From: JBCBTD01 sp039818825
GTDB lineage: Bacteria; Pseudomonadota; Alphaproteobacteria; Geminicoccales; Geminicoccaceae
Reading direction: 5' to 3'
Length of the DNA stretch: 64,000 nt
Assembly (NCBI GenBank): GCA_039818825.1
Contig: JBCBTD010000011.1
Span: 29,605 to 93,604, forward strand
Below the pieces are notes generated by a model. It was given only the letters and a program-made list of their open reading frames with translations, was not told the DNA's origin and ran no database searches. Numbering within the stretch: position 1 is the first letter of the stretch; each line of letters begins with the position of its first letter. Positions 42,960 to 52,466 of this stretch are shown piece after piece. The translations under genes were made by a program, and so were the position numbers.

Positions 42960-43031
42960 CAACACTTCGCTGCGAGCGTCCTCGCGATCAGGCGCCATCG
43001 CACGAGATGGCGTGGTGTCGGAGGGTTCTCG

Positions 43032-44810
43032 ATGGCGCTCGACGGTAGCCACTGGCCGCGCCTTTTCCGCCGTCTGATCTGGAGCGTTGACGCCGCACCC
43101 GACCGTAGCGCGGCCCGCGGCATGCCGGCGTCGCCAACGGACGCCAAAGCCGGGTTCGAGGCGGCGGTCGATGGTGTCGCCGAGCAGATCCATGCCGCCG
43201 TCGAGACGGTGCGCGAGCAGACCGACCATATGGTCGACGGCGTTGGCGAGGTCACGACCGCCGTTGCCGGCATGGCCGCGCGTACGGCGTCGATCGACGA
43301 TGCGGCAACGGCCAATCGCCAAGCGGCGGACGTCGTCGCCCAAGCGAATGGCGAGATGGAGGCGGCCATTACCGAGGTCGCCGCAGGTGCGGAGCGGACG
43401 GCGACCGTCGCCGGTACGGCGGTGGCCGACGCCGGCAAAGCGCGGGAGGCCGTGGGTGCGACCCAAGCGGCCGCGGACGAGGTGCGGAGCATCGCCGACT
43501 TGATCGCCGATATCGCCGACCGGACCAATCTCCTGGCGTTGAATGCGACGATCGAGGCCGCACGCGCCGGTGATGCCGGCCGTGGATTCGCGGTCGTCGC
43601 CGAGGAGGTGAAAGCGCTCGCCAGACAGACCGCGGTGGCCACGGAGCGGATCGGTCGCCAGATCGAGGCGATCGGTGACGCCGTGAGCGAGACCGCATCT
43701 TGTATCGACGGAGTCGTCGGCTCGATCGAGCGGATCGACGAAGCGGCGGCCGCTGCCGGTGTCGCGGTCGGCCGCCAGCAAGACGCCGCACGACGGATCG
43801 ACGACGCAGTCGCCGACGTCGTCGATCGTGCCGCCGGGGTCTCCGCCGACACGACCGACGTCTCGCGCGAGGCCGAGCGCGCTGCTCGATTGGCGGCAGC
43901 ACTTCGCGCCCAAGCGGCGGAAACCGCCAGGATCATCGCCAAGCTGGGCGACGACGCGGTGCGCAGTCTGCGGCAGTCAGAAGGCGGCGATCGGCGCCGT
44001 CACCGGCGGGTGCCCTGCGAGCTGTCGGCGAGTGTGACCGTGGCCGGTAGCACCCGGCGCGGCAGCACCCGCGATCTCTCGCTCGGCGGCGCGCTGGTGA
44101 CGCTGCAGGCGGTGCCCGACGGGGAGACCTTCCGCGTCGGTGCGACGGGTATGGTCGACCTCGAGGGCATTGGCCGCACCGAGATCGACGTACGCGCGAT
44201 CAGCGCAGTCGGGCACCACTTGCGTTTCGTGGCGCCGTCGGAGGCGTTGGTCGCGGCCGTCGGCGTCCGGATCGCGGCCGTCGACGCCGACGACCAGGGC
44301 TATGGCGACCGGGTGAAGGCCGCGGCCGCGCAGATCGAACAACGTCTCGAAGCGGCATTGGCCGCGGGAGACGTCTCACTGGACGTGCTGTTCGACAGCG
44401 ACTACCGGCCGGTCGAGGGCAGCGATCCACAGCAGTTCGTCACCCGGTTCACCGCACTCTGCGATCGGCTCCTCCCGCCGGTGCAGGAGAGGGTGAAGGA
44501 CGACGACCCGCGCATCGTCTTTTGCGCCGCCGTCGACCGCAACGCCTATCTGCCGACGCACAATGCGGTCTTCTCGCAAGCGCAGCGCCCGGGCGACCCG
44601 ACGTGGAACGCCGCTCACAGCCGCAACCGCCGCAAGTTCGACGACCGCGCCGGTCTCGCCGCGGCGCGCAACACCAAGCCGCTGCTGCTGCAAAGCTACC
44701 ATCGCGAGATGGGCGGCGGTCGGTTCGTCATGCTGAAGGAAGTCGACGCGCCGATCACCGTGCGCGGTCGGCATTGGGGCGGCTTGCGGCTCGCCTACCG
44801 GCTTCGCTGA
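43032..44810 (+). CDS. soluble methyl-accepting chemotaxis protein with PilZ and C-terminal sensor
   Basis: 592 residues without a membrane helix. A coiled-coil MCP signalling domain (about 45-310) has the hairpin tip ADRTNLLALNATIEAARAGD (about 160-180). PilZ starts at about 318 with RRRHRRVPCE (the RxxxR c-di-GMP motif) and continues to SLGGALV. The C-terminal 160 residues carry FCAAVDRNAYLPTHN (about 496) and GRHWGGLRLAYRLR, a Cache/PAS-like module seen at the end of other alphaproteobacterial receptors. The order signalling-PilZ-sensor places the c-di-GMP site between input and output and suggests c-di-GMP tunes chemotaxis from the cytoplasm. No che genes lie in the window. Confidence 0.9.
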   Translation: MALDGSHWPRLFRRLIWSVDAAPDRSAARGMPASPTDAKAGFEAAVDGVAEQIHAAVETVREQTDHMVDGVGEVTTAVAGMAARTASIDDAATANRQAADVVAQANGEMEAAITEVAAGAERTATVAGTAVADAGKAREAVGATQAAADEVRSIADLIADIADRTNLLALNATIEAARAGDAGRGFAVVAEEVKALARQTAVATERIGRQIEAIGDAVSETASCIDGVVGSIERIDEAAAAAGVAVGRQQDAARRIDDAVADVVDRAAGVSADTTDVSREAERAARLAAALRAQAAETARIIAKLGDDAVRSLRQSEGGDRRRHRRVPCELSASVTVAGSTRRGSTRDLSLGGALVTLQAVPDGETFRVGATGMVDLEGIGRTEIDVRAISAVGHHLRFVAPSEALVAAVGVRIAAVDADDQGYGDRVKAAAAQIEQRLEAALAAGDVSLDVLFDSDYRPVEGSDPQQFVTRFTALCDRLLPPVQERVKDDDPRIVFCAAVDRNAYLPTHNAVFSQAQRPGDPTWNAAHSRNRRKFDDRAGLAAARNTKPLLLQSYHREMGGGRFVMLKEVDAPITVRGRHWGGLRLAYRLR

Positions 44811-44861
44811 GCGCCACCGCACGCCCTGTTCCGGGGCTGCCCAGGGCGCCATAGTGCGCCG

Positions 44862-47738
44862 ATGGGCAGCGTCTTCAACATTCCGGCCGAGCAGCCCTTC
44901 GCGCTGGCGCTCGCGACGGGCTTGCTCCGCCGCTTCGGCCCGGCGGAACTGGCACGCGTGCGCTTACTGCTGCCGAGCCGGCGCGCGTGCTTGGGTTTGC
45001 AGGATGCCTTCCTCGACGCCGGCGACGGCGCGCCGCTGCTGCTGCCGCGCCTGACGCCGGTCGCAGAATCCGCGGACGACGAGCCGTGGCTCGATGGCTT
45101 CGACGCGGGCCACCTGCCGCCGGCGCTGGGCGACCTCCGGCGACAGCTTCTGCTCACCGATCTGGTTCGCGCGCAGGACCCCGATCTGCCGGACGAACAG
45201 GCCTTCCGCCTCGCTGCAGAGCTCGGCACACTGATCGACGAGCTGACGGTGGAAGGCGTGCCACTCGCCGCCCTGGCCGATTTGTCGTTCGACGAGGTGC
45301 CGGAGCACTTCTCACAGATCGGCAGGTTCCTGGGCCTGTTGGCAGGCTCTTGGCCCAACGTCCTCGCCGAGGAAGGCCGATTGGACGCGGTCGAACGGCG
45401 TCGGCGGCTCCTCGCGGCCACGGCGGCCCGCTGGACCGAACGTGCGCCCGGCCCGGTGGTCCTTGCTGGCATCACCGGCAGCGTTCCCGCGGTCGGTGCC
45501 CTGGCCGCGGTGGTCGCGGCGATGCCCGAGGGTATCGTCGTGCTGCCGGGGCTCGACCCCGAGCTTGGCGATGCCGAGTTCGAGGCGCTCGTGCAGGTCC
45601 ATCCGCAATGGGGTTTTTCACGACTCCTGCGGCAGCTCGGCTTGGCGCCGAGCGCGGTCGCGCCCTGGCCCTACGACGTGGCCCGGACGGCACCCGACCG
45701 GCGGCGGCTGTTCGCCCGCATGGCCAACCCCGCCGGCTGGGCCGCGCCCGTCGGCCTCGACGTGGGCCGTGCGCTCGCGGGCGTCCGCTCGTTGGAAGCG
45801 CCGCACTTGGCCGACGAGGCGCTGGCGATCGCGCTGGAGCTGCGGTTGCTGCTGGAGGACCCGGATGCCCGGGCCATCGTCGTGACGCCGGACCGCAACC
45901 TCGCGCGCCGCATCGCCGCCGAGCTCGGGCGTTTCGGCGTGGCGCTCGAGGACAGCGCCGGCCAACCGCTCGATCAGTCGGCGCCCGGCAACTTCGTCTT
46001 GTTGGCGGCACATGCGTTTCTCGATCCGGATCCTGTCGTGGCGCTGCTCGCCTTGCTCAAGCACCCCTTGGCCCGCCTAGGCGGCCCGGTCGCCGCCTGT
46101 CGACGGTTGGCGCGCGCTTTGGAGCTACAACTCCGCGCGGCCGGTGGCTCAGGTTTTGGCTGGCAGGCAATCGATCGCGCCGCGACGGCGCTCGGCGACG
46201 CCGATACCGAGAGCATGGCACGGCTCCACGCGTTTGCTGCACCGCTGCGAAGCCTCGCGGCATGCGACGCCGTTCCGCTGGGCGATCTGGTCGGGGCGCA
46301 TCTCGGGCTGGTCCAGGCGTTGGCCGCCGACGGCGAGGCCGACGACGCAGAGCTTTGGGCCGGGACTGCCGGTGACGAACTCACGCGCTTTCTCCAGGAT
46401 CTGCAGGGTGCGCTCCAAGGTCTGCGGCCGCTGGCGCCCTCGGCCTATCCGCCGATTCTCGCCACGGCGATGGCCAGCCGCTCGGTGCGCCGCCCGTTCC
46501 GCTACCACCCGCAAATCGAGCTGCTGGGTCGATTCGAATCGCGCCTGGCGGACGCCGATCTGGTGATCCTCGCGGGGCTCAACGAGGGTGTCTGGCCGCC
46601 GATCGCCGACGCCGGCCCGTGGCTCGGGCGTCGCCAGCGCCGTGAGGTCGGGCTGCCGCCGGCCGAGCAGCATTTGGGCTTCGCGGCCCACGATTTCGTG
46701 CAGTTGGCTGCGTCGGCACCGGGACTGATTTTGTCGCGGAGCCGGCGTGACGCCGGGGGCGCGCCGACGCTGCCGTCGCGGTGGCTGAGCCAGCTCGACC
46801 GGGCTCTCGCCGCCGCCGACGGCACCAGCCGCCTGCTGCCAAGCCACGCCGGCGCGTGGGCCAGGAGTTTCGACGTCCCGCCGGGCCGCCCGGCGCCGCG
46901 GCCGCGACCGGGGCCGCGCCCGCCGGTGGCCGCCCGGCCGAGCCAGCTCAGCGTTTCCGCTGTCGAGCGGCTGATCCACAACCCATATGCGGTGTATGCC
47001 GAACGGGTGCTCGGCCTCCGGCCGCTGGAACCATTGGTGCGGCCGCCCGACGCCAGCGAGCGGGGCATGCTCGTGCATCGGGCGCTCGAGCGCTTCACGC
47101 AAGGCGACGTGCCGCGCGCGGTCGAGGATGCCGACGCCATGATGCTGGCGATCGGCGACGAGGTTTTGGATCCGCGGGTCTTGGGCGAGGCCGTCGTCGC
47201 CTTGTGGGGGCCGCGCTTCAGACGAACCGCCGCTTGGTTCGTGCGTCAGGACGGTGAGTGCCGCGCCTCTGGCCGGCCGGTGGCTGCGGAGCAAGAGGTC
47301 GTGCGTCGGGTGCAGGTCGAAGGCCGCGAGCTTAGGCTGGTCGGGCGGATCGATCGGCTGGAACATGCGACGGATGCGTTGGCCATCGTCGACTACAAGA
47401 CCGGCAGCGCGCCGCCCGACCGTGACGTCGTCCAGGGTTGGAGGCCGCAGCTCCCGCTGCTCGGTGCGCTCGTGGCCAGCGGCGACTCACCACCTGTTGC
47501 GGCACTCGCCCACTGGGAACTCAAGGGCGGCGACCCCGCCGGCCGCGTAGCGGCGCTTTCTGACGTCGGTCAGCTGATCGAGACGACGTTCGCAGGTGTG
47601 CTGGCGCTGCTCCGAGCCTACGAGAACCCGGCGGTCCCCTACCTCCCGGTGCCGCGACCCCAGACCAGCCGCTTCCCCGACCCCTTCGCGCCGTTGTCGC
47701 GCGATCAGGAGTGGCTCGACGCCGAGGCGCTGGATTGA
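44862..47738 (+). CDS. addB: double-strand break repair protein AddB
   Basis: 958 residues, the length of the alphaproteobacterial AddB type. It has an inactivated helicase-like N-terminus and a C-terminal RecB-family nuclease domain with LAIVDYKTGSAPPD (about 838), where Asp and Lys are catalytic. QLSVSAVERLIHNPYAVYAE and GMLVHRALERF are other family landmarks. With AddA it resects double-strand ends and recognises Chi-like sites. The addA gene starts at or before its stop codon. Confidence 0.95.
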   Translation: MGSVFNIPAEQPFALALATGLLRRFGPAELARVRLLLPSRRACLGLQDAFLDAGDGAPLLLPRLTPVAESADDEPWLDGFDAGHLPPALGDLRRQLLLTDLVRAQDPDLPDEQAFRLAAELGTLIDELTVEGVPLAALADLSFDEVPEHFSQIGRFLGLLAGSWPNVLAEEGRLDAVERRRRLLAATAARWTERAPGPVVLAGITGSVPAVGALAAVVAAMPEGIVVLPGLDPELGDAEFEALVQVHPQWGFSRLLRQLGLAPSAVAPWPYDVARTAPDRRRLFARMANPAGWAAPVGLDVGRALAGVRSLEAPHLADEALAIALELRLLLEDPDARAIVVTPDRNLARRIAAELGRFGVALEDSAGQPLDQSAPGNFVLLAAHAFLDPDPVVALLALLKHPLARLGGPVAACRRLARALELQLRAAGGSGFGWQAIDRAATALGDADTESMARLHAFAAPLRSLAACDAVPLGDLVGAHLGLVQALAADGEADDAELWAGTAGDELTRFLQDLQGALQGLRPLAPSAYPPILATAMASRSVRRPFRYHPQIELLGRFESRLADADLVILAGLNEGVWPPIADAGPWLGRRQRREVGLPPAEQHLGFAAHDFVQLAASAPGLILSRSRRDAGGAPTLPSRWLSQLDRALAAADGTSRLLPSHAGAWARSFDVPPGRPAPRPRPGPRPPVAARPSQLSVSAVERLIHNPYAVYAERVLGLRPLEPLVRPPDASERGMLVHRALERFTQGDVPRAVEDADAMMLAIGDEVLDPRVLGEAVVALWGPRFRRTAAWFVRQDGECRASGRPVAAEQEVVRRVQVEGRELRLVGRIDRLEHATDALAIVDYKTGSAPPDRDVVQGWRPQLPLLGALVASGDSPPVAALAHWELKGGDPAGRVAALSDVGQLIETTFAGVLALLRAYENPAVPYLPVPRPQTSRFPDPFAPLSRDQEWLDAEALD

Positions 47739-50700
47739 GCGGTCAGGCCCCGACTCCGGAGCAGCGACGCGCGGCCGAGCCCGGCCGTTCTGTTTGGGTG
47801 GACGCCAACGCCGGCACCGGTAAGACGCGCGTCCTGGCCGATCGGGTGCTGCGACTGTTGCTGAGCGGTGTCCCCCCGGAGACGCTCTTGTGCCTGACGT
47901 TCACCAAGGCCGCCGCCGGTGAGATGAGCCAAAGGGTGATGCAAAGGCTCGCCGCTTGGGCGCCGTTGGAGGACGAGGCGCTGGCGGCTGAGCTGCTGCT
48001 GCTGGATGGCGTCGCTGCAGACAGCCGCCGCCTCGCGATGGCCCGCGGCCTCCACGACGCGGTCCTGGCACTGCCTCAGGGTCTCGCGATCACCACCGTG
48101 CACGGTCTGTGTCAGCAGTTGCTCAAACGTTTTCCGCTGGAGGCCGGCGTGGCGCCGGGCTTCGAGATCATCGACGAGCGTAGTGCCCAGGAACTCTTGG
48201 CCCTTGCTCGGGAGTCGGTGCTGGCCGCCGGGCGTCGGGACGACGGTCTCGCCACCGACCTCGAGCGGCTGTCGCGTGTTGCTGCCGATCAGACGATACT
48301 GGCCGCGGTCGACGCGCTGGTCGCCGAGCGGAAGGACTGGGTGCCGGCCCGAGACCGGGCGGGCGGGCTGGCCGGCGCGACCCTGCGGCTGGCGGCGATC
48401 CTGGATGTCGACCCGACGGTCGACGACGGGGCGCTTCAGCTGGAGGCGGCCGAGGACGACCCCGAACGCGACGCCGGCTTGCAGGCGGCAGCGACGGCGC
48501 TTGGCGAGCGTGATGCCGCGTCGCAGCGGGCGGCAGCCAACGCCGTCGAGCGTTGGCTGGCGGCAGCGCCCGCAGCGCGAGTCGTGATGCTGGAGGCGTA
48601 TCGCGGCAGCTTTTGTACGTTCGACGAGAAGGCGGAACCCGTCGGTTGGCGGGTGAGCGGTAAGCTGGTGAATGCCAAGCTGCGCCGCGAGCTTCCGGAC
48701 GTGGTGGCGGTCCTCGAGGCGGAGGCGGACCGTTTGGATGCCCTGGATCGCCGCTGCCGGGCGAGCCGCGTCTTCGAGCAGACGACCGCGCTTTGGCGCG
48801 TCGCCGATCGGGTGCTCCGCGCCTTCGAGGCCGCCAAACGCAATCGTGCGGCCCTGGATTTCGACGACCTCTTGTTGCGCGGCACGGCCTTGCTCGCCGA
48901 ACCTGGCTCAGGTGCTTGGGTCCGCTACAAGCTCGACCACGCGATCGCGCACGTTCTGGTCGACGAGGCGCAGGATACGAGTCCGCTCCAGTGGCGGCTC
49001 GTCGAGCAACTCCTCGACGAGCACTTCGTCGGCGAGGGCGCGCGGCCGGCCGGCTCTCGCACGCTTTTCGTCGTCGGCGACGCCAAGCAGTCGATCTATC
49101 GCTTCCAGGGTGCCGACCCGGAATCGACCGCAAAGGTCCGTGAGCGCCTGGAAAGCCGTGCCACGGCAGCCGGCGAGCCAATCGACGCGGTCGAACTCGA
49201 GACGTCCTTTCGCTCGAGCCAAGCGGTGCTCGACGTCGTCGATGCCATGCTTGCCGAACCAGCGTTCCGACCCGTCACGGCCGGACCGCCGCGGCACCGC
49301 GCGTTCCTGGCGAGCGCGGCGGGCAAAGTCGACCTCTGGCCGCTCGTGCCGCCCGCCGAAGCGGCCGAGGCAGGTAGTCCTTGGGAAGCGCCGCCACGGA
49401 CCGCGACCGTCGACCCGGCAGAGCGCCGCCTCGCCAAGGCCATCGCCCGCACGGTTGCCGATTGGCTGGATGGCGGCGAGCGACTGCTGCGCGAAGGCCG
49501 CGTGCTCACGGCTGGCGACGTCATGGTGTTGTTGCGCCGTCGAGGACCGCTCCAAGAGGTGCTGGTGCGCGCGTTCAAGCGCGCCAGCGTGCCGGTGATG
49601 GGTGCGGACCGTTTGCCGCTCACCAGCCATCTCGCGGTGCAGGATCTCGTCAATCTCGGCGAAGCGGTGCTCTTGCCGGAGAACGACTTCGCCTTCGCCT
49701 GCTTCCTGAAGAGCCCGCTCGGCGGGCTCGACGATGACGATCTGTTCCGGCTGGCGCACGGGCGCGGCAAAGGCGAGCGGCTCTTGAACCGTTTGAGAGA
49801 TGCAGCCGGTGGCGACGCGCGACTGGCCCAGATCCTGGACCGTTTCGAGACCTGGCGGCGGCTCGCCGACTTCGTGCCGCCTTACGAGTTCTATCTGCGG
49901 GCGCTCGGCGGCAGCGTCGGGCCGGGCGGTTTCGAGGGCCGACGCGCCTTCATCGGTCGCTTCGGTGCCGAGGCCGGCGAGCCGTTGGACGCTTTCGTCG
50001 ATCAAGCGCTCGCCTACGAGCGGGGGCATGCAGCCACGCTCCAGGGCTTTCTGCATTGGTTGGGCGAGGGCGAGCAGACCTTGAAGCGCGAGCTGACCGC
50101 GGCAGCCGACGGCGTCCGGGTGATGACCGTACACGGCGCCAAAGGCTTGGAGGCGCCGGTGGTGTTCCTCGCCGATGCCGGACCGCGGGGCGACGCGCAC
50201 CAGGGTCCGTTGTTGTGGACGAGCGGTGTCGAAGGCTTGCCCTGCTGGCGCCCACCCAAGCGCAGGTCCGTGCCGGTGCTCGACGACGCGCGCGCCGTCG
50301 AGGTTCGGCAACGCAAGGAGGACGACCTGCGGCTGCTCTACGTCGCCGCCACGCGCGCTGCCGAGCGGCTGGTCGTCTGCGGTTGGCAGCCGCGCCGCGC
50401 CAACCCCGAGAGCTGTTGGCACAGCCGGTTCGGCGAGGCGTTGGCCGGGTTGACCGCAACGTCCAAGGAGCCGCCGCCGGTACGGCTCGGTGTCGAAGGC
50501 GAACGGCTGGTCTACGCCACAGGCCTCAGCGCCGAGCCGGCAGCGCCGAGCCAAGCGGCGGTCCTGCCGGACCCGCTGCCGGCGGCATTGCTCAACCCGG
50601 CGCCGCCACTGCATCGTCCGTCGCGGCTCGCTCCCTCCGAGACCACCGCGGTCGGCGCCGGCGACGGCGCTGCCGAGGCGCGCGCCACCGCTCTCGCCGT

Positions 50701-51184
50701 GGGCAGCCACGTCCACCGGTTGTTGGAGCTGTTGCCGGGCCGCGCCCCGGCGGCCAGAGCGGAGGCGATGCGGCGCTATCTTGACGAGGCTGCTGCCGAT
50801 CTGGAGGCGACGACCAGGGAGCGCATCACTCAAGACGTCGAGCGCGTGCTGTTCTCGCCGGAACTCGAGCCGCTGTTCACGCCTGGCTCGCTTGCCGAGC
50901 AGTCGATCGTCGGCCGGCTGGGCAAGACCGAAGTCGCCGGCCAGATCGACCGCATCGCGGTTGTCGGCGATAGGGTTTGGGTCGCCGACTTCAAGACCGG
51001 GCTACCCCCCTCCTCGGGTGCTCCGGTGCCCCCGCCCCTCGTAAGGCAGATGGCGTTGTACGCCGCGTTGGTCGGTCGCGTGCACCCGCAGAAGTCGGTC
51101 CGTTGCGCGCTGGTCTGGACCCGGACCGGAGAGGTTTCGTGGCTCGACGACACGATGTTGACCACCGCGTTGCCCCAAGTCTGA
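47735..51184 (+). CDS. addA: double-strand break repair helicase-nuclease AddA
   Basis: 1149 residues. UvrD/Rep-like helicase motifs are in order: WVDANAGTGKTRVLADRV (Walker A, about 20), LVDEAQDTSPLQW (II, about 408), VVGDAKQSIYRFQGAD (III, about 445), VMTVHGAKGLEAPVVFL (V, about 796) and LLYVAATRAAERLV (VI, about 866). A C-terminal nuclease has VWVADFKTGLPP (about 1083). It unwinds and degrades broken DNA ends with AddB. I chose the TTG whose last two bases overlap the addB TGA; a GTG 24 bases upstream is an alternative that adds eight residues. Confidence 0.95.
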   Translation: MSGQAPTPEQRRAAEPGRSVWVDANAGTGKTRVLADRVLRLLLSGVPPETLLCLTFTKAAAGEMSQRVMQRLAAWAPLEDEALAAELLLLDGVAADSRRLAMARGLHDAVLALPQGLAITTVHGLCQQLLKRFPLEAGVAPGFEIIDERSAQELLALARESVLAAGRRDDGLATDLERLSRVAADQTILAAVDALVAERKDWVPARDRAGGLAGATLRLAAILDVDPTVDDGALQLEAAEDDPERDAGLQAAATALGERDAASQRAAANAVERWLAAAPAARVVMLEAYRGSFCTFDEKAEPVGWRVSGKLVNAKLRRELPDVVAVLEAEADRLDALDRRCRASRVFEQTTALWRVADRVLRAFEAAKRNRAALDFDDLLLRGTALLAEPGSGAWVRYKLDHAIAHVLVDEAQDTSPLQWRLVEQLLDEHFVGEGARPAGSRTLFVVGDAKQSIYRFQGADPESTAKVRERLESRATAAGEPIDAVELETSFRSSQAVLDVVDAMLAEPAFRPVTAGPPRHRAFLASAAGKVDLWPLVPPAEAAEAGSPWEAPPRTATVDPAERRLAKAIARTVADWLDGGERLLREGRVLTAGDVMVLLRRRGPLQEVLVRAFKRASVPVMGADRLPLTSHLAVQDLVNLGEAVLLPENDFAFACFLKSPLGGLDDDDLFRLAHGRGKGERLLNRLRDAAGGDARLAQILDRFETWRRLADFVPPYEFYLRALGGSVGPGGFEGRRAFIGRFGAEAGEPLDAFVDQALAYERGHAATLQGFLHWLGEGEQTLKRELTAAADGVRVMTVHGAKGLEAPVVFLADAGPRGDAHQGPLLWTSGVEGLPCWRPPKRRSVPVLDDARAVEVRQRKEDDLRLLYVAATRAAERLVVCGWQPRRANPESCWHSRFGEALAGLTATSKEPPPVRLGVEGERLVYATGLSAEPAAPSQAAVLPDPLPAALLNPAPPLHRPSRLAPSETTAVGAGDGAAEARATALAVGSHVHRLLELLPGRAPAARAEAMRRYLDEAAADLEATTRERITQDVERVLFSPELEPLFTPGSLAEQSIVGRLGKTEVAGQIDRIAVVGDRVWVADFKTGLPPSSGAPVPPPLVRQMALYAALVGRVHPQKSVRCALVWTRTGEVSWLDDTMLTTALPQV

Positions 51185-51283
51185 ACGTTGACCCAACCCG
51201 TCGGCTGGCCTAGCACCGGGCGCCAAAGGGAAAGCGCGGGGCGGATCGGCGCCGTGCCAAAGCACCCTAACGAAGGGACATCG

Positions 51284-51604
51284 ATGGCGGTCAAGAAGAC
51301 GTCGGACCAAGCGTTCGACAGTGAAGTGGTCCAGGCGGGCAAGCCCGTGTTGGTCGACTTCTGGGCTGAGTGGTGTGGGCCGTGTCTGCAGATCGCGCCG
51401 TTCCTCGACGAGATCGCCAGCGAGTATGACGGCCAAATCGACGTGGTGAAGGTGAACATCGACGAGAATCCGATGACGCCCACCAAATACGGTGTTCGCG
51501 GGATTCCGACGCTGATGATCTTCAAGGACGGTCAGGCGGTGTCGACCAAGGTTGGCGCGCTGCCGAAGAGCCGGCTGGTCGACTGGGTCAACGAAAACCT
51601 CTGA
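51284..51604 (+). CDS. trxA: thioredoxin
   Basis: 106 residues: a single thioredoxin fold with active site WAEWCGPCLQIAP (about 28-40), the cis-Pro in RGIPTLMIF, and GALPKSRL. GAAGGGA lies about 6 bases before the ATG. The trxA-after-addA order is common in alphaproteobacteria. General cytoplasmic disulfide reductant. Confidence 0.97.
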   Translation: MAVKKTSDQAFDSEVVQAGKPVLVDFWAEWCGPCLQIAPFLDEIASEYDGQIDVVKVNIDENPMTPTKYGVRGIPTLMIFKDGQAVSTKVGALPKSRLVDWVNENL

Positions 51605-51622
51605 GACCAGGACGCCGCAGCA

Positions 51623-52438
51623 ATGACATCCAGGAGGTGGCGGGGCGCACTCGCGGCCAGTGGCTTGCTCGTCACCATGGCGGTCCAGGACGCAGCGGCG
51701 CAAGATGGCGCCGTGCCGGCACCGCCTGACTGGAACCTCGAGGCCAGCCGTGCGCTGTTCTATGCCCCTGGCGGCGGACCGGTGCCATTGCCGCGGGCGG
51801 ACAGTCTGCGTCCGTCCGGCGGAAGTGTTCCGGCGGTCGTGTACGTCCCGAGCTGTTCGACGCCGCAGTCGCCCGACGACCACATCCCGTTCCTGCAGGA
51901 GCTTGGCGTCGCCGTGGTCGTCCCCAACTTCGGTGGGGAGAATTGCGTCGATCAACGGGTCTCGTACGACCTGCGCCACAAGGAGATCGCGCGGGTCGGC
52001 GAGGTCCTTTCCCGGCTCCGCTGGATCGATCAGGACCGCGTGTACCTCATGGGGCATGCCATCGGTGCGGACGTCGTCCTGATCTACCCGGACCGCGAGC
52101 CCTACCGTGCCGTGATCGGCTTGGCCGCGGCCTGCCCGGTTGGTCTCAACACCGAGCTCACGGCGCTCACCTTTCGCGGGCTCGAAGACCCGGTGCTGGC
52201 CAACCGGAACACGCGCTGCACGACCTATGGCAACAGCAACAGCCTCCACCTCGAGTTCGTCAGCCGCGACCACATGATGCGTATGACGCCATCGACGCCG
52301 GGCGGCTCGCCGACGCTGGTGGGCCGCGCCGTGGCGATCTTCCTGGGCTTGGCCGAGCCGGGCTATCCGATGAGTGGTGGCCCGCGGCTGTCCGACGAAG
52401 ACGCCCGGGATTTGCGCCAGCTCGGCAACGACGACTGA
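51623..52438 (+). CDS. exported dienelactone-hydrolase-like protein lacking the nucleophile
   Basis: 271 residues with a signal peptide (cleavage near DAAAQDG). The rest matches an alpha/beta hydrolase: VVYVPSCSTPQSPDDHIPFL, then a strand-turn-helix YLMGHAIGADVVL at about 145 where the nucleophile elbow G-x-S-x-G should be. The central residue is Ala, so the usual Ser or Cys nucleophile is absent. Five or six cysteines suggest periplasmic disulfides. It is probably a non-catalytic or altered member. AGGAGG lies just upstream of an alternative GTG; the ATG at 51623 keeps the signal peptide. Confidence 0.75.
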   Translation: MTSRRWRGALAASGLLVTMAVQDAAAQDGAVPAPPDWNLEASRALFYAPGGGPVPLPRADSLRPSGGSVPAVVYVPSCSTPQSPDDHIPFLQELGVAVVVPNFGGENCVDQRVSYDLRHKEIARVGEVLSRLRWIDQDRVYLMGHAIGADVVLIYPDREPYRAVIGLAAACPVGLNTELTALTFRGLEDPVLANRNTRCTTYGNSNSLHLEFVSRDHMMRMTPSTPGGSPTLVGRAVAIFLGLAEPGYPMSGGPRLSDEDARDLRQLGNDD

Positions 52439-52466
52439 CGCGAACGCCCGGGCCTGCCGCCCTGGC

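Noticed and set aside
48908..50833. Minus-strand frame of 641 codons opposite addA
   Set aside because: All helicase and nuclease motifs are on the plus strand; this is a shadow.
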